From Chloroflexota bacterium (GTDB lineage Bacteria; Chloroflexota; Anaerolineae; Anaerolineales; Villigracilaceae), in the NCBI GenBank assembly GCA_016219545.1, contig JACRMH010000029.1:1-48307 (forward strand): a DNA stretch of 48,307 nt, written 5' to 3'. Under the pieces are notes generated by a model. That model made no database searches. It was not told where the DNA came from and worked only from the letters and a program-made list of their open reading frames with translations. Shown here piece after piece: positions 8,568 through 16,540 of this stretch. Each line of letters begins with the position of its first letter. The stretch's first letter is position 1. Position numbers and translations under genes: made by a program.

Positions 8568-9737
8568 ATGCCTTTACGTTTTCTAACTGCAGGAGAATCG
8601 CACGGTCCCGCACTGACAGCCATCCTTGATGGTCTGCCTGCGGGTTTGATTCTCTCTCCTGAAATTATCAACAAGGAACTAGCCCGCCGTCAGCAGGGTT
8701 ACGGTTCGGGCGGACGGATGAAGATTGAAAAGGATACCGTGCAAATTCTCGGCGGAGTGATGAATGGTGAAACCACAGGCGCGCCGATTGCGTTGCTCGT
8801 TCAAAATGATGACCATGTCAAATGGAAAGGCAAGGCTATTGACCCAATGACAGCTCCCCGTCCGGGTCACGCCGATCTGACCGGCGCGGTGAAATATGGT
8901 TACAAAGATTTGCGCCCCGCGCTCGAACGCGCGTCTGCGAGAGAAACCACCATGCGCGTTGCGGCGGGTGCGGTCTGCAAACATTTTCTGTCGCAGTTTG
9001 GAATTACCGTCGGCGGGTACGTGAAATCCATCGGTGAGATCGAAGCTGAATTAAGAGGAGACAATTATCAGGTCAGGTTTGATGCGGCTGAGCAAAGTGA
9101 TGTGCGCTGCCCAGATCCAGTCGCGGCTGAAAAAATGCGTCAGCGCATCGAAGAGATCATCCACGCCAAAGATACTTTAGGCGGTGTGCTTGAAATTGTC
9201 GCGCTCAATGTGCCGGTGGGGTTGGGAAGTTTTGTTCAATGGGATAAGCGCCTTGAAGCGAAACTTGCAATGGCGCTCATGAGCGTGCAAGCCATCAAAG
9301 GCGTGGAATTTGGAGATGCATTTGAAAATGCGAAGCGCCCCGGCACGCAAGCACATGACCCCATCAATCTGAAACAATCAAACTTGCTACGTGCTACGAA
9401 TCACGCGGGTGGAATCGAAGGCGGCATTAGTAATGGACAACCGATTGTCATGCGCGCCGCGATGAAACCGATAGCCACCACGCTTCATCCCCAGCCGACA
9501 GTTGACCTGGCGTTAGGCGCAGAATCTCCCACCAAGTATGAACGCTCCGACTTCTGCCCCGTGCCGCGCGCCGTGCCGATCTTGGAATCAATGGCTGCCT
9601 TTGTTTTAGCGGACGCCCTCATCGAAAAACTTGGCGGAGACTCGATGAATGAAATGAAACCAAGATTTGAATCTCTGTGCAAAGCAACTCTTGATGAGTT
9701 GCCAATGGATAACATCCCGCATGTGTTTTGGGAATAA
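8568..9737 (+). CDS. aroC: Chorismate synthase
   Basis: 389 residues from the ATG at 8568, chosen over a TTG at 8556 because GGAG lies about 6 bases upstream and the protein then starts MPLRFLTAGESHGPALTAIL as in the family. It converts EPSP to chorismate with reduced FMN. Characteristic motifs are GESHGPA, RQQGYGSGGRMKIEKD, RPGHADLTGAVKYG, RASARETTMRVAAGAV, HAGGIEGGISNGQPIV and the C-terminal RAVPILESMAAFVLADALIEK. FMN-binding and catalytic His and Arg positions appear intact. It lies between aroE and aroKB. Confidence 0.96.
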   Translation: MPLRFLTAGESHGPALTAILDGLPAGLILSPEIINKELARRQQGYGSGGRMKIEKDTVQILGGVMNGETTGAPIALLVQNDDHVKWKGKAIDPMTAPRPGHADLTGAVKYGYKDLRPALERASARETTMRVAAGAVCKHFLSQFGITVGGYVKSIGEIEAELRGDNYQVRFDAAEQSDVRCPDPVAAEKMRQRIEEIIHAKDTLGGVLEIVALNVPVGLGSFVQWDKRLEAKLAMALMSVQAIKGVEFGDAFENAKRPGTQAHDPINLKQSNLLRATNHAGGIEGGISNGQPIVMRAAMKPIATTLHPQPTVDLALGAESPTKYERSDFCPVPRAVPILESMAAFVLADALIEKLGGDSMNEMKPRFESLCKATLDELPMDNIPHVFWE

Positions 9738-9796
9738 AAAAACGGAAAGCGTAACACGCCTTCATCCTTCATATTTCATAATTCATCCTTTTCATT

Positions 9797-11311
9797 ATGT
9801 CTCACATCTTTCTCTACGGTCCCCCCGGAACAGGTAAATCTACAATCGGCAAAAAACTTGCTGATAATCTTAGGCTGCCTTTTATTGACCTTGACCGCGT
9901 TATCGAAGCAACAGCAGGCATGTCTATTCCACAGATCATGGAGCAGAAAGGCGAGTCTGCATTTCGTGACCTCGAAACTTTAGCGTTGAAGGAATCGGTA
10001 GGTCACGCTTCCAGCGTGACGGTCATTGCACTTGGCGGCGGTGCGCTTTTACGAAATGAGAACCGTGAATTTGCAGAAAGTAATGGACAAGTCATTTTGC
10101 TGATGGCTGAACTGCCGACCTTGCTCGACCATTTACAAAACGATCCTGAAAAACGTCCGCTACTGGCAGGTGACTTAAGTTCAAAACTTTCTTCCTTGCT
10201 TGAGAAACGACGTGAACATTATGATTCCTTTTCCACGAAAATAAACGTGGACGGATCTTCCGCTGAAGAAATTGCATTTCAAGCCCAGGTTGTATTGGGG
10301 CGACATCATCTTTCCGCAATGGGCGAATATGATGTTGTCGTAGGTCAGGTCTCCGACCTGACAAACTTTCCCATGCAAAATCCAATACTGGTCACTGATG
10401 AGAACGTAGCGAAGTTCCATGCCGAGAAAATTCAGTCATTAGGATTCAAATCAATCGTTATTCCTTCAGGCGAAGAACACAAAAATCTGGAAACCATTTC
10501 GTTCTTGTGGAAAGCCTTCCTTGAAAATGGACTTGACCGCAAAAGCATGGTCATTGCTTTGGGCGGCGGCGTGGCCAGTGATATGACAGGTTTTGCCGCA
10601 TCCACTTATATGCGCGGGATTAATTGGGTCTGCCTGCCGACGACTTTGCTTTCGATGGCGGATGCGTCGCTTGGCGGCAAGACCGGTTTTGATCTGCCTG
10701 AAGGTAAAAACTTAATTGGCGCATTTTATCCGCCCAAATTAGTTCTCGCTGACCCACAATTACTAAAGACCTTACCCGAAGCGGAGTTGATTTCCGGCAT
10801 GGCGGAAGTTGTCAAACACGGGATCGTTTCTGACCCTGAATTATTTTCTTTATGCTCGCGCGGATTGGATTACGTAAAAAATCATTTGGAAGAGATCGTC
10901 AAACGCGCGATGGCGGTGAAGATAAAAGTCATCGAAGAGGACCCTTACGAAAAAGGATTTCGCGCGGCACTGAATTTGGGACATACTGTTGGGCACGCAG
11001 TCGAACTTGTCAGCAAATTCAAGTTGCGGCATGGAGAGGCTGTCGCCATCGGACTCGTCGCTGAGGCGAAGTACTCTGTCAAGATCGGGCTGGCAACTAT
11101 CGGGTTGGTGGATGCGATCACAGGGACGCTTAAGTCACTGGGCTTGCCGACTCAAATCCCGAAAGAAATTCTGCGCGAAGAGATCATCCGCACAATGCGC
11201 GTGGATAAAAAGAAAAACGCAAAAGCCATTCGCTTTGCCTTGCCGGTTGAAATGGGGAAAGTAGAATTGGTGGAAGTTACGGATTTGGAGAATGTGTTGG
11301 AAGAAGAGTGA
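9797..11311 (+). CDS. aroKB: Fused shikimate kinase / 3-dehydroquinate synthase (AroK-AroB)
   Basis: 504 residues, two enzymes in one chain. Residues 1-165 are shikimate kinase: Walker A GPPGTGKSTIGKKLA, FIDLDRVIE for shikimate, FRDLE, IALGGGALL and the lid region KRPLLAG. Residues about 175-504 are 3-dehydroquinate synthase: VIPSGEEHKNLETI, IALGGGVASDMTGFAAST, RGINWVCLPTTLLSMADASLG, GKTGFDLPEGKNLIG, ELISGMAEVVKHGI, LNLGHTVGHAVE and HGEAVAIGL, giving NAD- and metal-binding residues. The enzymes catalyse steps 2 and 5 of the shikimate pathway. Two 19-bp palindromes lie in frame, one in the kinase and one at the domain junction. There is no Shine-Dalgarno sequence before the ATG; the leader is a CTTCATCC-type repeat. 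Confidence 0.94.
   Translation: MSHIFLYGPPGTGKSTIGKKLADNLRLPFIDLDRVIEATAGMSIPQIMEQKGESAFRDLETLALKESVGHASSVTVIALGGGALLRNENREFAESNGQVILLMAELPTLLDHLQNDPEKRPLLAGDLSSKLSSLLEKRREHYDSFSTKINVDGSSAEEIAFQAQVVLGRHHLSAMGEYDVVVGQVSDLTNFPMQNPILVTDENVAKFHAEKIQSLGFKSIVIPSGEEHKNLETISFLWKAFLENGLDRKSMVIALGGGVASDMTGFAASTYMRGINWVCLPTTLLSMADASLGGKTGFDLPEGKNLIGAFYPPKLVLADPQLLKTLPEAELISGMAEVVKHGIVSDPELFSLCSRGLDYVKNHLEEIVKRAMAVKIKVIEEDPYEKGFRAALNLGHTVGHAVELVSKFKLRHGEAVAIGLVAEAKYSVKIGLATIGLVDAITGTLKSLGLPTQIPKEILREEIIRTMRVDKKKNAKAIRFALPVEMGKVELVEVTDLENVLEEE
10002..10020 (+). repeat. 19-bp palindrome inside aroKB (kinase part)
   Basis: GTCACGCT and AGCGTGAC are perfect 8-bp arms around TCC. It is read in frame as GHASSVTV, between the helix ending LALKESV and the conserved strand IALGGGA. 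It has the same plan as the copy at 10344-10362. Confidence 0.7.
10344..10362 (+). repeat. 19-bp palindrome at the aroK/aroB junction
   Basis: GTCAGGTC and GACCTGAC are perfect 8-bp arms around TCC, read in frame as GQVSDLT in the linker region between the kinase and synthase domains. It shares the GTCA...TCC...TGAC frame with the palindrome at 10002. Confidence 0.7.
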
Positions 11312-11316
11312 CCATG

Positions 11317-11358
11317 GACAGTAGTCGATAGACGGTCTACCGTCCATCGACTACTGTC
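11317..11358. repeat. 42-bp inverted repeat between aroKB and aroQ
   Basis: Arms 11317-11335 and 11340-11358 match at 18 of 19 positions around a four-base TCTA loop. It starts just after the aroKB stop and ends 12 bases before aroQ. There is no T-run, so it is not an ordinary terminator; it more likely is a dispersed REP-like element or an mRNA-stabilising hairpin. The single mismatch becomes a G-U pair in minus-strand RNA only. Confidence 0.7.
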
Positions 11359-11370
11359 AAATGAGGAACA

Positions 11371-11805
11371 ATGAAAATATTAATTCTGCACGGACCAAAC
11401 TTGAATCTGCTTGGCACACGCGAACCTGAAATTTACGGCTCGCTGACTCTCGATGACATCAATAACAAAATGGTCGCGTTGGGAAAAGAGCTCGGCGCGG
11501 AAATAAAATGTTTGCAATCAAATCACGAAGGCGCGTTGATCGATGCCTTGCAGGATGCGCGCACATGGGCGGACGGCGTTGTATTCAACCCGGGCGGCTA
11601 TACTCACACATCCGTCGCGCTGCGTGATGCGATCTCTGCGATTCAAATCCCCGTTATCGAAGTGCATCTCTCGAATGTATATGCGCGCGAAGAGTTCCGT
11701 CATGTTTCGATGATCTCGGCGGTGTGCAAAGGCAAGGTTGTCGGCCTTGGTTGGCGTTCTTATGAGTTGGGTTTGCGGGGATTGATCGGAATGCTTTCTT
11801 TGTAA
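11371..11805 (+). CDS. aroQ: Type II 3-dehydroquinate dehydratase
   Basis: 144 residues, the standard size of the type II dodecameric enzyme that converts 3-dehydroquinate to 3-dehydroshikimate. Motifs: ILILHGPNLNLLGTREPEIYG (with the catalytic loop Arg and Tyr), CLQSNHEGALIDALQDA, VVFNPGGYTHTSVALRDAI and VIEVHLSNVYAREEFRHVS, which includes the catalytic His. GAGG lies 5 bases before the ATG. With aroA, aroE, aroC and aroKB it completes every step after DAHP synthase; no DAHP synthase gene lies in the window. It faces the SLC13 gene with only 5 bases between the stops. Confidence 0.95.
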   Translation: MKILILHGPNLNLLGTREPEIYGSLTLDDINNKMVALGKELGAEIKCLQSNHEGALIDALQDARTWADGVVFNPGGYTHTSVALRDAISAIQIPVIEVHLSNVYAREEFRHVSMISAVCKGKVVGLGWRSYELGLRGLIGMLSL

Positions 11806-11810
11806 AGCTT

Positions 11811-13610
11811 TTATCCAATTGGCATGATCAGGGGTAGGATGACGAGAAGGAAGATCACGAGCAGAATGGTCAATGGAATGCCGACCCGCGCATAATTGCG
11901 AAAAGTATATCCGCCTGCGCCCATCACCATCACATTGACCGAATGCCCGAGCGGGGACATGAAGGCCATGGATGACGCAAGTGCCACCGCCATAGCCATA
12001 CTCCTCGGCTCCATGCCCACACTTTGAGCGGCGACGATGGCAATCGGAGCAACCACAGTGACGGCGGTTGGGCCGTTAATGACCTGAGTCAGCACCACTG
12101 TGAGCAAAACAAATCCCGTTAATAAAACTAGATGTCCCGCGCCTCCCAAATACGAGAGGATCGCATTGGCAAACAGGGACGATGCGCCGGTTTTATTCAA
12201 GGCAACGCCAACGGGAAGCATTCCGGCGACGAGGAACAGGCTGCGCCAATCAATTGCGCGATAGGCCTGGTCCATGCTCATGGTGCGGATCAACACCATG
12301 GACAGCGCCCCGCTCAAAAGGATCTCGGCGATGTTGTTGGGGAAGAAAACTGCCAATATCAAAGTAGCAGCCATAATCAGCACAGTGAACCAGCCGCGCA
12401 GGGTCATCCGTGTGGACGGCGCGGATTCAGCCAAAAGGATCAGTCCGGGTTCTGTTCTCAATAGGCTCAAGCTTTTTTCAGTCCCTTGAAGCAGCAAGCC
12501 ATCGCCAAACTCAAGTTTCAGGTCTGCAAGACGGGTGCGGATCGAACGTCCGTGCCGCCAGACGGCGAGGACGTTGGCATTAAATTTTTGTTCGAAACGA
12601 ATTTCCTGCAAGGTCTGGCCGGCAATATGCGAGCGGGGTGCAATGGCGGCCTCGATCAACTTCATGTTGGGGATGGACAGGTAATCCTGCTGCCACTCTC
12701 CTGAAGGAAGGATGGACAACATTTCCATAACCAATCCCGGCAGGCTGTCTTCAGGCCGTGCCATGATCAAAAGGATATCCTTGCCTTTCAAAACGGTCCC
12801 GGCTTCAATCGGCAATGTTGATCTTCCGCGTTGTATGGCAATCACATTAAGATGATATTTTTCCCTTAAGTTGCTTTTTTCCAGCGTGGCGCCGTCAAGG
12901 CTTCCACCTTTCCGTACTTCCGCCCTGACCAATCTTTCAGCGAGTTGATAGGTGTTGAGCAGGTCGCTTGACTCGTCGCTGTCTTCATGACGTTGGGCAG
13001 GTGATTGATCGGGTAATAATTTTCGTCCCCAGAAGACCATGAACAGGATTCCAACAAGAGCCAGGGGAAGTCCGATCGGCGCAAAATCTGTCAGCGCAAA
13101 GCCAGTCAGTTTTGCGTCGCGCAGTAATCCGCTGACGATGATATTTGTCGTGGTTAATAAGGTTGCCATGCCGCCGAGAATCGTCCCGAATGCCAGAGGC
13201 ATCAACAGTTTGGATGGTGAAACTTTGGAACGACGCGCCACTCCGGATAACGCGGGAAACAGCAAAGATGCAGCCGCGATGTTGTTCATAAAAAGCGAAA
13301 GGACGGCAGAGGCGGTCATCACGCCAAAGATCAATCTTCTTTCCCCTTTGCCGAATAATTTGATGATGAATGAACCCATGCGTTCCGTCATGCCTGAGCG
13401 GTGCAGTCCCTCGGCAAGGATAAAAGCGGACAGCATGATGATGACGGCCGACCGGCTGAATCCGGAGAATGCTTCCTGCGGGGTCAGAATGCCGCTTAGC
13501 CCCAATGCCAGCATTAACATCAGCGCAACGATGTCTGCCCGCAGGATGTTGCTAAACAATAGCAGGGCGGCAATACTTAGAAATAAAAAAGTTAATTCGA
13601 TTTGTGGCAT
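11811..13610 (-). CDS. SLC13/DASS-type anion transporter with two RCK_C (TrkA-C) domains
   Basis: 599 residues. Membrane helices occupy about 1-190 and 405-599; between them lie two cytosolic TrkA-C-like regulatory domains (about 205-290, with LRAEVRKGGSLDGATL-type sequence and VIAIQRG, and about 300-385, with AIAPRSHIAGQTLQEIRF and VLAVWRHG). Transport-domain signatures are LFMNNIAAASLLFPAL, TTTNIIVSG, VINGPTAVTVVAPIAI and SPLGHSVNVMVMGAGGYTF, the hairpins and SNT/NGPT-like motifs that bind sodium and anion. Likely substrates are dicarboxylates, sulfate or similar anions. It is transcribed alone, divergent from the carboxylesterase gene. No Shine-Dalgarno sequence is evident. Confidence 0.88.
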   Translation of the reverse strand: MPQIELTFLFLSIAALLLFSNILRADIVALMLMLALGLSGILTPQEAFSGFSRSAVIIMLSAFILAEGLHRSGMTERMGSFIIKLFGKGERRLIFGVMTASAVLSLFMNNIAAASLLFPALSGVARRSKVSPSKLLMPLAFGTILGGMATLLTTTNIIVSGLLRDAKLTGFALTDFAPIGLPLALVGILFMVFWGRKLLPDQSPAQRHEDSDESSDLLNTYQLAERLVRAEVRKGGSLDGATLEKSNLREKYHLNVIAIQRGRSTLPIEAGTVLKGKDILLIMARPEDSLPGLVMEMLSILPSGEWQQDYLSIPNMKLIEAAIAPRSHIAGQTLQEIRFEQKFNANVLAVWRHGRSIRTRLADLKLEFGDGLLLQGTEKSLSLLRTEPGLILLAESAPSTRMTLRGWFTVLIMAATLILAVFFPNNIAEILLSGALSMVLIRTMSMDQAYRAIDWRSLFLVAGMLPVGVALNKTGASSLFANAILSYLGGAGHLVLLTGFVLLTVVLTQVINGPTAVTVVAPIAIVAAQSVGMEPRSMAMAVALASSMAFMSPLGHSVNVMVMGAGGYTFRNYARVGIPLTILLVIFLLVILPLIMPIG

Positions 13611-13637
13611 GTTGTAGGCAAATAACTTTCAGTCGGA

Positions 13638-13643
13638 TATAAT
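13638..13643 (+). promoter_or_regulatory. Candidate -10 box for the carboxylesterase gene
   Basis: TATAAT in the 73-bp gap between divergent genes, about 40 bases before the ATG at 13684. The -35 region is weak, so this is only a candidate. Confidence 0.35.
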
Positions 13644-13683
13644 CATTTTACACCTTCCAGCACACGGGTTATAGGAACAGCCA

Positions 13684-14448
13684 ATGCCAAACATCATTCC
13701 AACCGCCGAACCATTTTTTCTTCAAGGAAATAGAACGGGCGTCCTTCTTATTCATGGCTTCACCGGCGCGCCGAAGGAAATGCGCTGGATGGGGGAATAT
13801 CTTAATAAGCAGGGACTCACCTGTTTGGGGATTCGACTCACCGGACATGCTACCAACCCTGATGATATGCGCCGCTCTCTCTGGACCGATTGGACTGCTT
13901 CTGTTGAAGACGGCTTTCAGCTGCTCTCAGGCAGTGTTGACCGAATCTATCTGGTCGGGCTTTCGATGGGCGGCGCATTAAGTTTGCTCATGTCTTCAAA
14001 ACTGGATGTCGCTGGGGTTGTGGCCATGTCCACGCCCTATCAATTGCCGCAGGATTACCCGCTCTGGGCATTGAAGATGTACAGCCTGTTCGTTCCTGAT
14101 GCTCCAAAATCAAAAGAAGTACCCGGCTCTTCATGGGTTGACAAGGAAGCCTACGCCTCGCATATTTCCTATCCCATGAACCCGATGCGGTCGGTGGTTC
14201 AATTGAAGTTGTTGCTCAAAGAAATGAATGCGGCCTTGCCTCAAATTCGCAAGCCTGTCATGTTGATTCATTCCAAGGATGATGCTTACGTTTCCCCTGA
14301 AAATATGGAGAATATCTACACGGGGTTGGTTGCTTTGCATGCGTCAGACAAGACAAAACTATACGTGACCGGATCAGGCCATGTTGTTACGCGTGATGCG
14401 GCCCGTCAGCAGGTGTTCGATGCGGCCTTGGAATTTATCAATAAATGA
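13684..14448 (+). CDS. Alpha/beta hydrolase, carboxylesterase/monoacylglycerol lipase type
   Basis: 254 residues, as in the Est30-type carboxylesterases. Seen: VLLIHGFTGAPKEMRWMGEYL (oxyanion HGF), the nucleophile elbow GLSMGGALSLL (Ser near residue 98), the acid in MLIHSKDDAYVSPENM and the base in GSGHVVTRDAARQQVFDAALEF. A complete Ser-Asp-His triad is therefore visible. It probably hydrolyses short-chain esters in the cytosol. GGA about 7 bases before the ATG supports the start. It is followed by a 141-bp repeat element before the MFS gene, so it is probably monocistronic. Confidence 0.9.
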   Translation: MPNIIPTAEPFFLQGNRTGVLLIHGFTGAPKEMRWMGEYLNKQGLTCLGIRLTGHATNPDDMRRSLWTDWTASVEDGFQLLSGSVDRIYLVGLSMGGALSLLMSSKLDVAGVVAMSTPYQLPQDYPLWALKMYSLFVPDAPKSKEVPGSSWVDKEAYASHISYPMNPMRSVVQLKLLLKEMNAALPQIRKPVMLIHSKDDAYVSPENMENIYTGLVALHASDKTKLYVTGSGHVVTRDAARQQVFDAALEFINK

Positions 14449-14452
14449 ATTC

Positions 14453-14593
14453 ATGTCGTTGCGAGGAGCGGCAGCGACGAAGCAATCTCCAGTTATGAGG
14501 GGGGTGCTCACCGCACTGGCGTACGGCGCAAGTGTCGTCGGGACACTTGCCCAGTACGCAAGTGCTGGGAAAACGCCCTCCTCGCAACGACAT
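14453..14593. repeat. 141-bp element with perfect 16-bp terminal inverted repeats
   Basis: ATGTCGTTGCGAGGAG at 14453-14468 is repeated inverted at 14578-14593. Inside, GCAAGTGTC and GACACTTGC form a second hairpin, and GCACTGGCGTAC / GTACGCAAGTGC are near-inverted. The end sequence belongs to the widespread GTCATTGCGAGG...GAAGCAATC intergenic repeat type; partial relatives are at 20035-20063 and 47574-47657. It contains no gene. Confidence 0.75.
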
Positions 14594-14607
14594 AGATGAG
14601 GTAAATT

Positions 14608-15735
14608 TTGAATCGTAATTTATTTTTTGTAGCCACCGCCTTATTTTTGTGGGGCTTCGGCGAAGGAATGTTCTTTAATTTCGTTCCCATCTACCTTGAC
14701 CTTCAATTCCTCTTAAGCAAATCTGAGATTGGGTTGATCCTCGGCGTATTCGGATTCTCGATGGCCATCACGCATATCCCTGCCGGCCGCCTTGCGGATA
14801 AGATCGGGCGCAGACCTTTGCTGATCGGCGCGTGGCTGCTCGGTTTGGTCTCGACATGGCTGATGGGTTTTGCACAGGCTCTGCCGCTTTTTCTGGCTGG
14901 GTTATTCGCTTATGGGCTGACCGCTTTTGTCTCATCACCATTGGCCAGTTATGTCACTGCCGCGCGCGGCAAATGGCCGGTGGCGACCGTGCTCTCGCTC
15001 ACCACTGCCACCTTCGGCATGGGCATGGTGCTCGGCCCGGTCACCGGCGGCTGGGTCGGCGACCATTACGGCATGAGGATGAGTTTCTATGTTGCGGCAG
15101 TTGTATTCATCCTTTCAAATGGATTCATGTATTTTATTGAGAGCCAGCCGATTGACCACCATGACCCTGAGTCTCCGCCCCCAGGTTTGAGAAGTAATAA
15201 ACGCTTTATTACACTGATCGCCATCCTTGCCTTCGCCATCTTCTCAATGTATATCGCTCAGCCGCTTACGCCCAATTTTCTCAAAAGTGTGCGCGGACTT
15301 TCCCTGAGTCAGACCGGCTTGATCTTCACTGTGGGCGCGCTTGGCAATTCATTGCTTGCGATAACGTTCAGCCGCGTCAACCCGCGCCGCGGATATTTAT
15401 TTACACAGGCTTTGGTGGCTTTATTCGCCATGCTCATTTGGAAAGGAACGGCTTTGCCAGTTTTTGCGCTGGGATATTTTCTGCTCGGCGGGTTCCGCGC
15501 AAGCCGTCCGATGGCCATGGCGCAGGCGCGTGAGCTCGTCCATGATTCGCAAATGGGCATTACTTACGGTATCATGGAAACTGTCAGCGCCGTGGTCTTC
15601 ATTATCACGCCGCCCATTGCCGGTTTTATATATGAACGCGACCCGATGATCCTGTATCCGCTCGCCATCGTGTTTATCGCAGCCTCGATCATTCTCAGCT
15701 CCATATTTCTACCTCGGAAGGTGAGCCATGTTTGA
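14608..15735 (+). CDS. Major facilitator superfamily transporter
   Basis: 375 residues, about 11-12 membrane helices. MFS motif A is seen after helix 2 as GRLADKIGRRPLLIG; other helices include GMVLGPVTGGWVGDHYGM and VVFIITPPIAGFIYERD. The start is a TTG preceded by GATGAGG at a good distance; an ATG 12 bases upstream runs into a stop at once, so TTG is the only plausible start. The substrate is unknown. The 3' end overlaps the metallo-hydrolase gene by 8 bases, so the two are co-translated. Confidence 0.85.
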   Translation: MNRNLFFVATALFLWGFGEGMFFNFVPIYLDLQFLLSKSEIGLILGVFGFSMAITHIPAGRLADKIGRRPLLIGAWLLGLVSTWLMGFAQALPLFLAGLFAYGLTAFVSSPLASYVTAARGKWPVATVLSLTTATFGMGMVLGPVTGGWVGDHYGMRMSFYVAAVVFILSNGFMYFIESQPIDHHDPESPPPGLRSNKRFITLIAILAFAIFSMYIAQPLTPNFLKSVRGLSLSQTGLIFTVGALGNSLLAITFSRVNPRRGYLFTQALVALFAMLIWKGTALPVFALGYFLLGGFRASRPMAMAQARELVHDSQMGITYGIMETVSAVVFIITPPIAGFIYERDPMILYPLAIVFIAASIILSSIFLPRKVSHV

Positions 15736-16372
15736 AATGATTTCCTTCGTTTTGAGTCCCGCGCAAACCAACACTTATCTGGTTGCCGACCCTGAAACAA
15801 AAGAGGCGGCTGTCATTGATCCGGCCTGGGATGGACTTGTCATCCTTAAAGCGGCGCAGGATCGTGGCTGGCGCATTGCTCATCTCTGGTATACCCACGC
15901 GCATTTCGATCATATCGGCGGAGCAGCTGAAGTTGCGGACGCGCTCAACCCGCTTCCAATTGTTGCGCTTCATCCCGATGACCATGTCCTCTGGCGTTCA
16001 GGCGGTGGCGGCGCATCCTTTGGCTTTGACATTGACCCCGGTCCCGAACCGACGATTGATTTTCAACAGGGACAGGTCCTCAGGCTCGGCTCGAACGAAT
16101 TTGAAGTGCGCCATACGCCGGGGCATACAAAAGGTCATTGCGTGTTATATCTTGCCCAGGAGAAAAAATGTTTCTGCGGTGATCTGATCTTCAAAGGCAG
16201 TGTTGGCCGCACCGACCTGCCCGGCGGTGATTGGGATGTTCTGGAAAACAGCATCCGCACCCAGATCTTTACCCTGCCCGATGATACAAGGCTGTTACCG
16301 GGTCACGGCTCTGGGACTACAGTTGAGCACGAGAAGGCGCATAATCCATTTGTGGGAGCAATTCCCATTTAA
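15728..16372 (+). CDS. MBL-fold metallo-hydrolase, glyoxalase II-like
   Basis: 214 residues. The metal ligands are visible in order: THAHFDHIGG (HxHxDH), HTPGHTKGH, CFCGDLIFKGSVGRTDLPGGDW (bridging Asp) and LPGHGSGTT. Length and the GRTDLPGGDW motif match the small glyoxalase II-like/YcbL group that hydrolyses thioesters or related compounds with two metal ions. The ATG has AAGGTGAG just upstream and overlaps the end of the MFS gene by 8 bases. Substrate unknown. Confidence 0.9.
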   Translation: MFEMISFVLSPAQTNTYLVADPETKEAAVIDPAWDGLVILKAAQDRGWRIAHLWYTHAHFDHIGGAAEVADALNPLPIVALHPDDHVLWRSGGGGASFGFDIDPGPEPTIDFQQGQVLRLGSNEFEVRHTPGHTKGHCVLYLAQEKKCFCGDLIFKGSVGRTDLPGGDWDVLENSIRTQIFTLPDDTRLLPGHGSGTTVEHEKAHNPFVGAIPI

Positions 16373-16404
16373 TTCACTGATCTTACGTCCGAAGCCGTGA
16401 TTCC

Positions 16405-16486
16405 CTGAGCGGTAGCGAAGGGTCTCCACCCCGAAATTCGAGGTTCTCATTGCACTAGCGTAAAACGCAAGTGTCGCTCCGCTCAG
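16405..16486. repeat. Imperfect inverted repeat (CTGAGCGG type) in a 168-bp gap
   Basis: CTGAGCGGTAGCGA near 16405-16418 pairs with TCGCTCCGCTCAG at 16474-16486 with one extra base, and the middle holds CACTAGCG / CGCAAGTG. It resembles the common intergenic CTGAGCGnAGCGAAGGGTCTC repeat. The rest of the gap between the metallo-hydrolase and SPFH genes shows nothing else. Confidence 0.55.
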
Positions 16487-16540
16487 AACGTCACTGCATA
16501 ACATCAGTTAATCCATAAAAACCAGTGAGGAGATAAAAGA

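Noticed and set aside
14453..14593. CRISPR-like repeats
   Set aside because: Only inverted, not regularly spaced direct repeats; no spacers and no cas genes.
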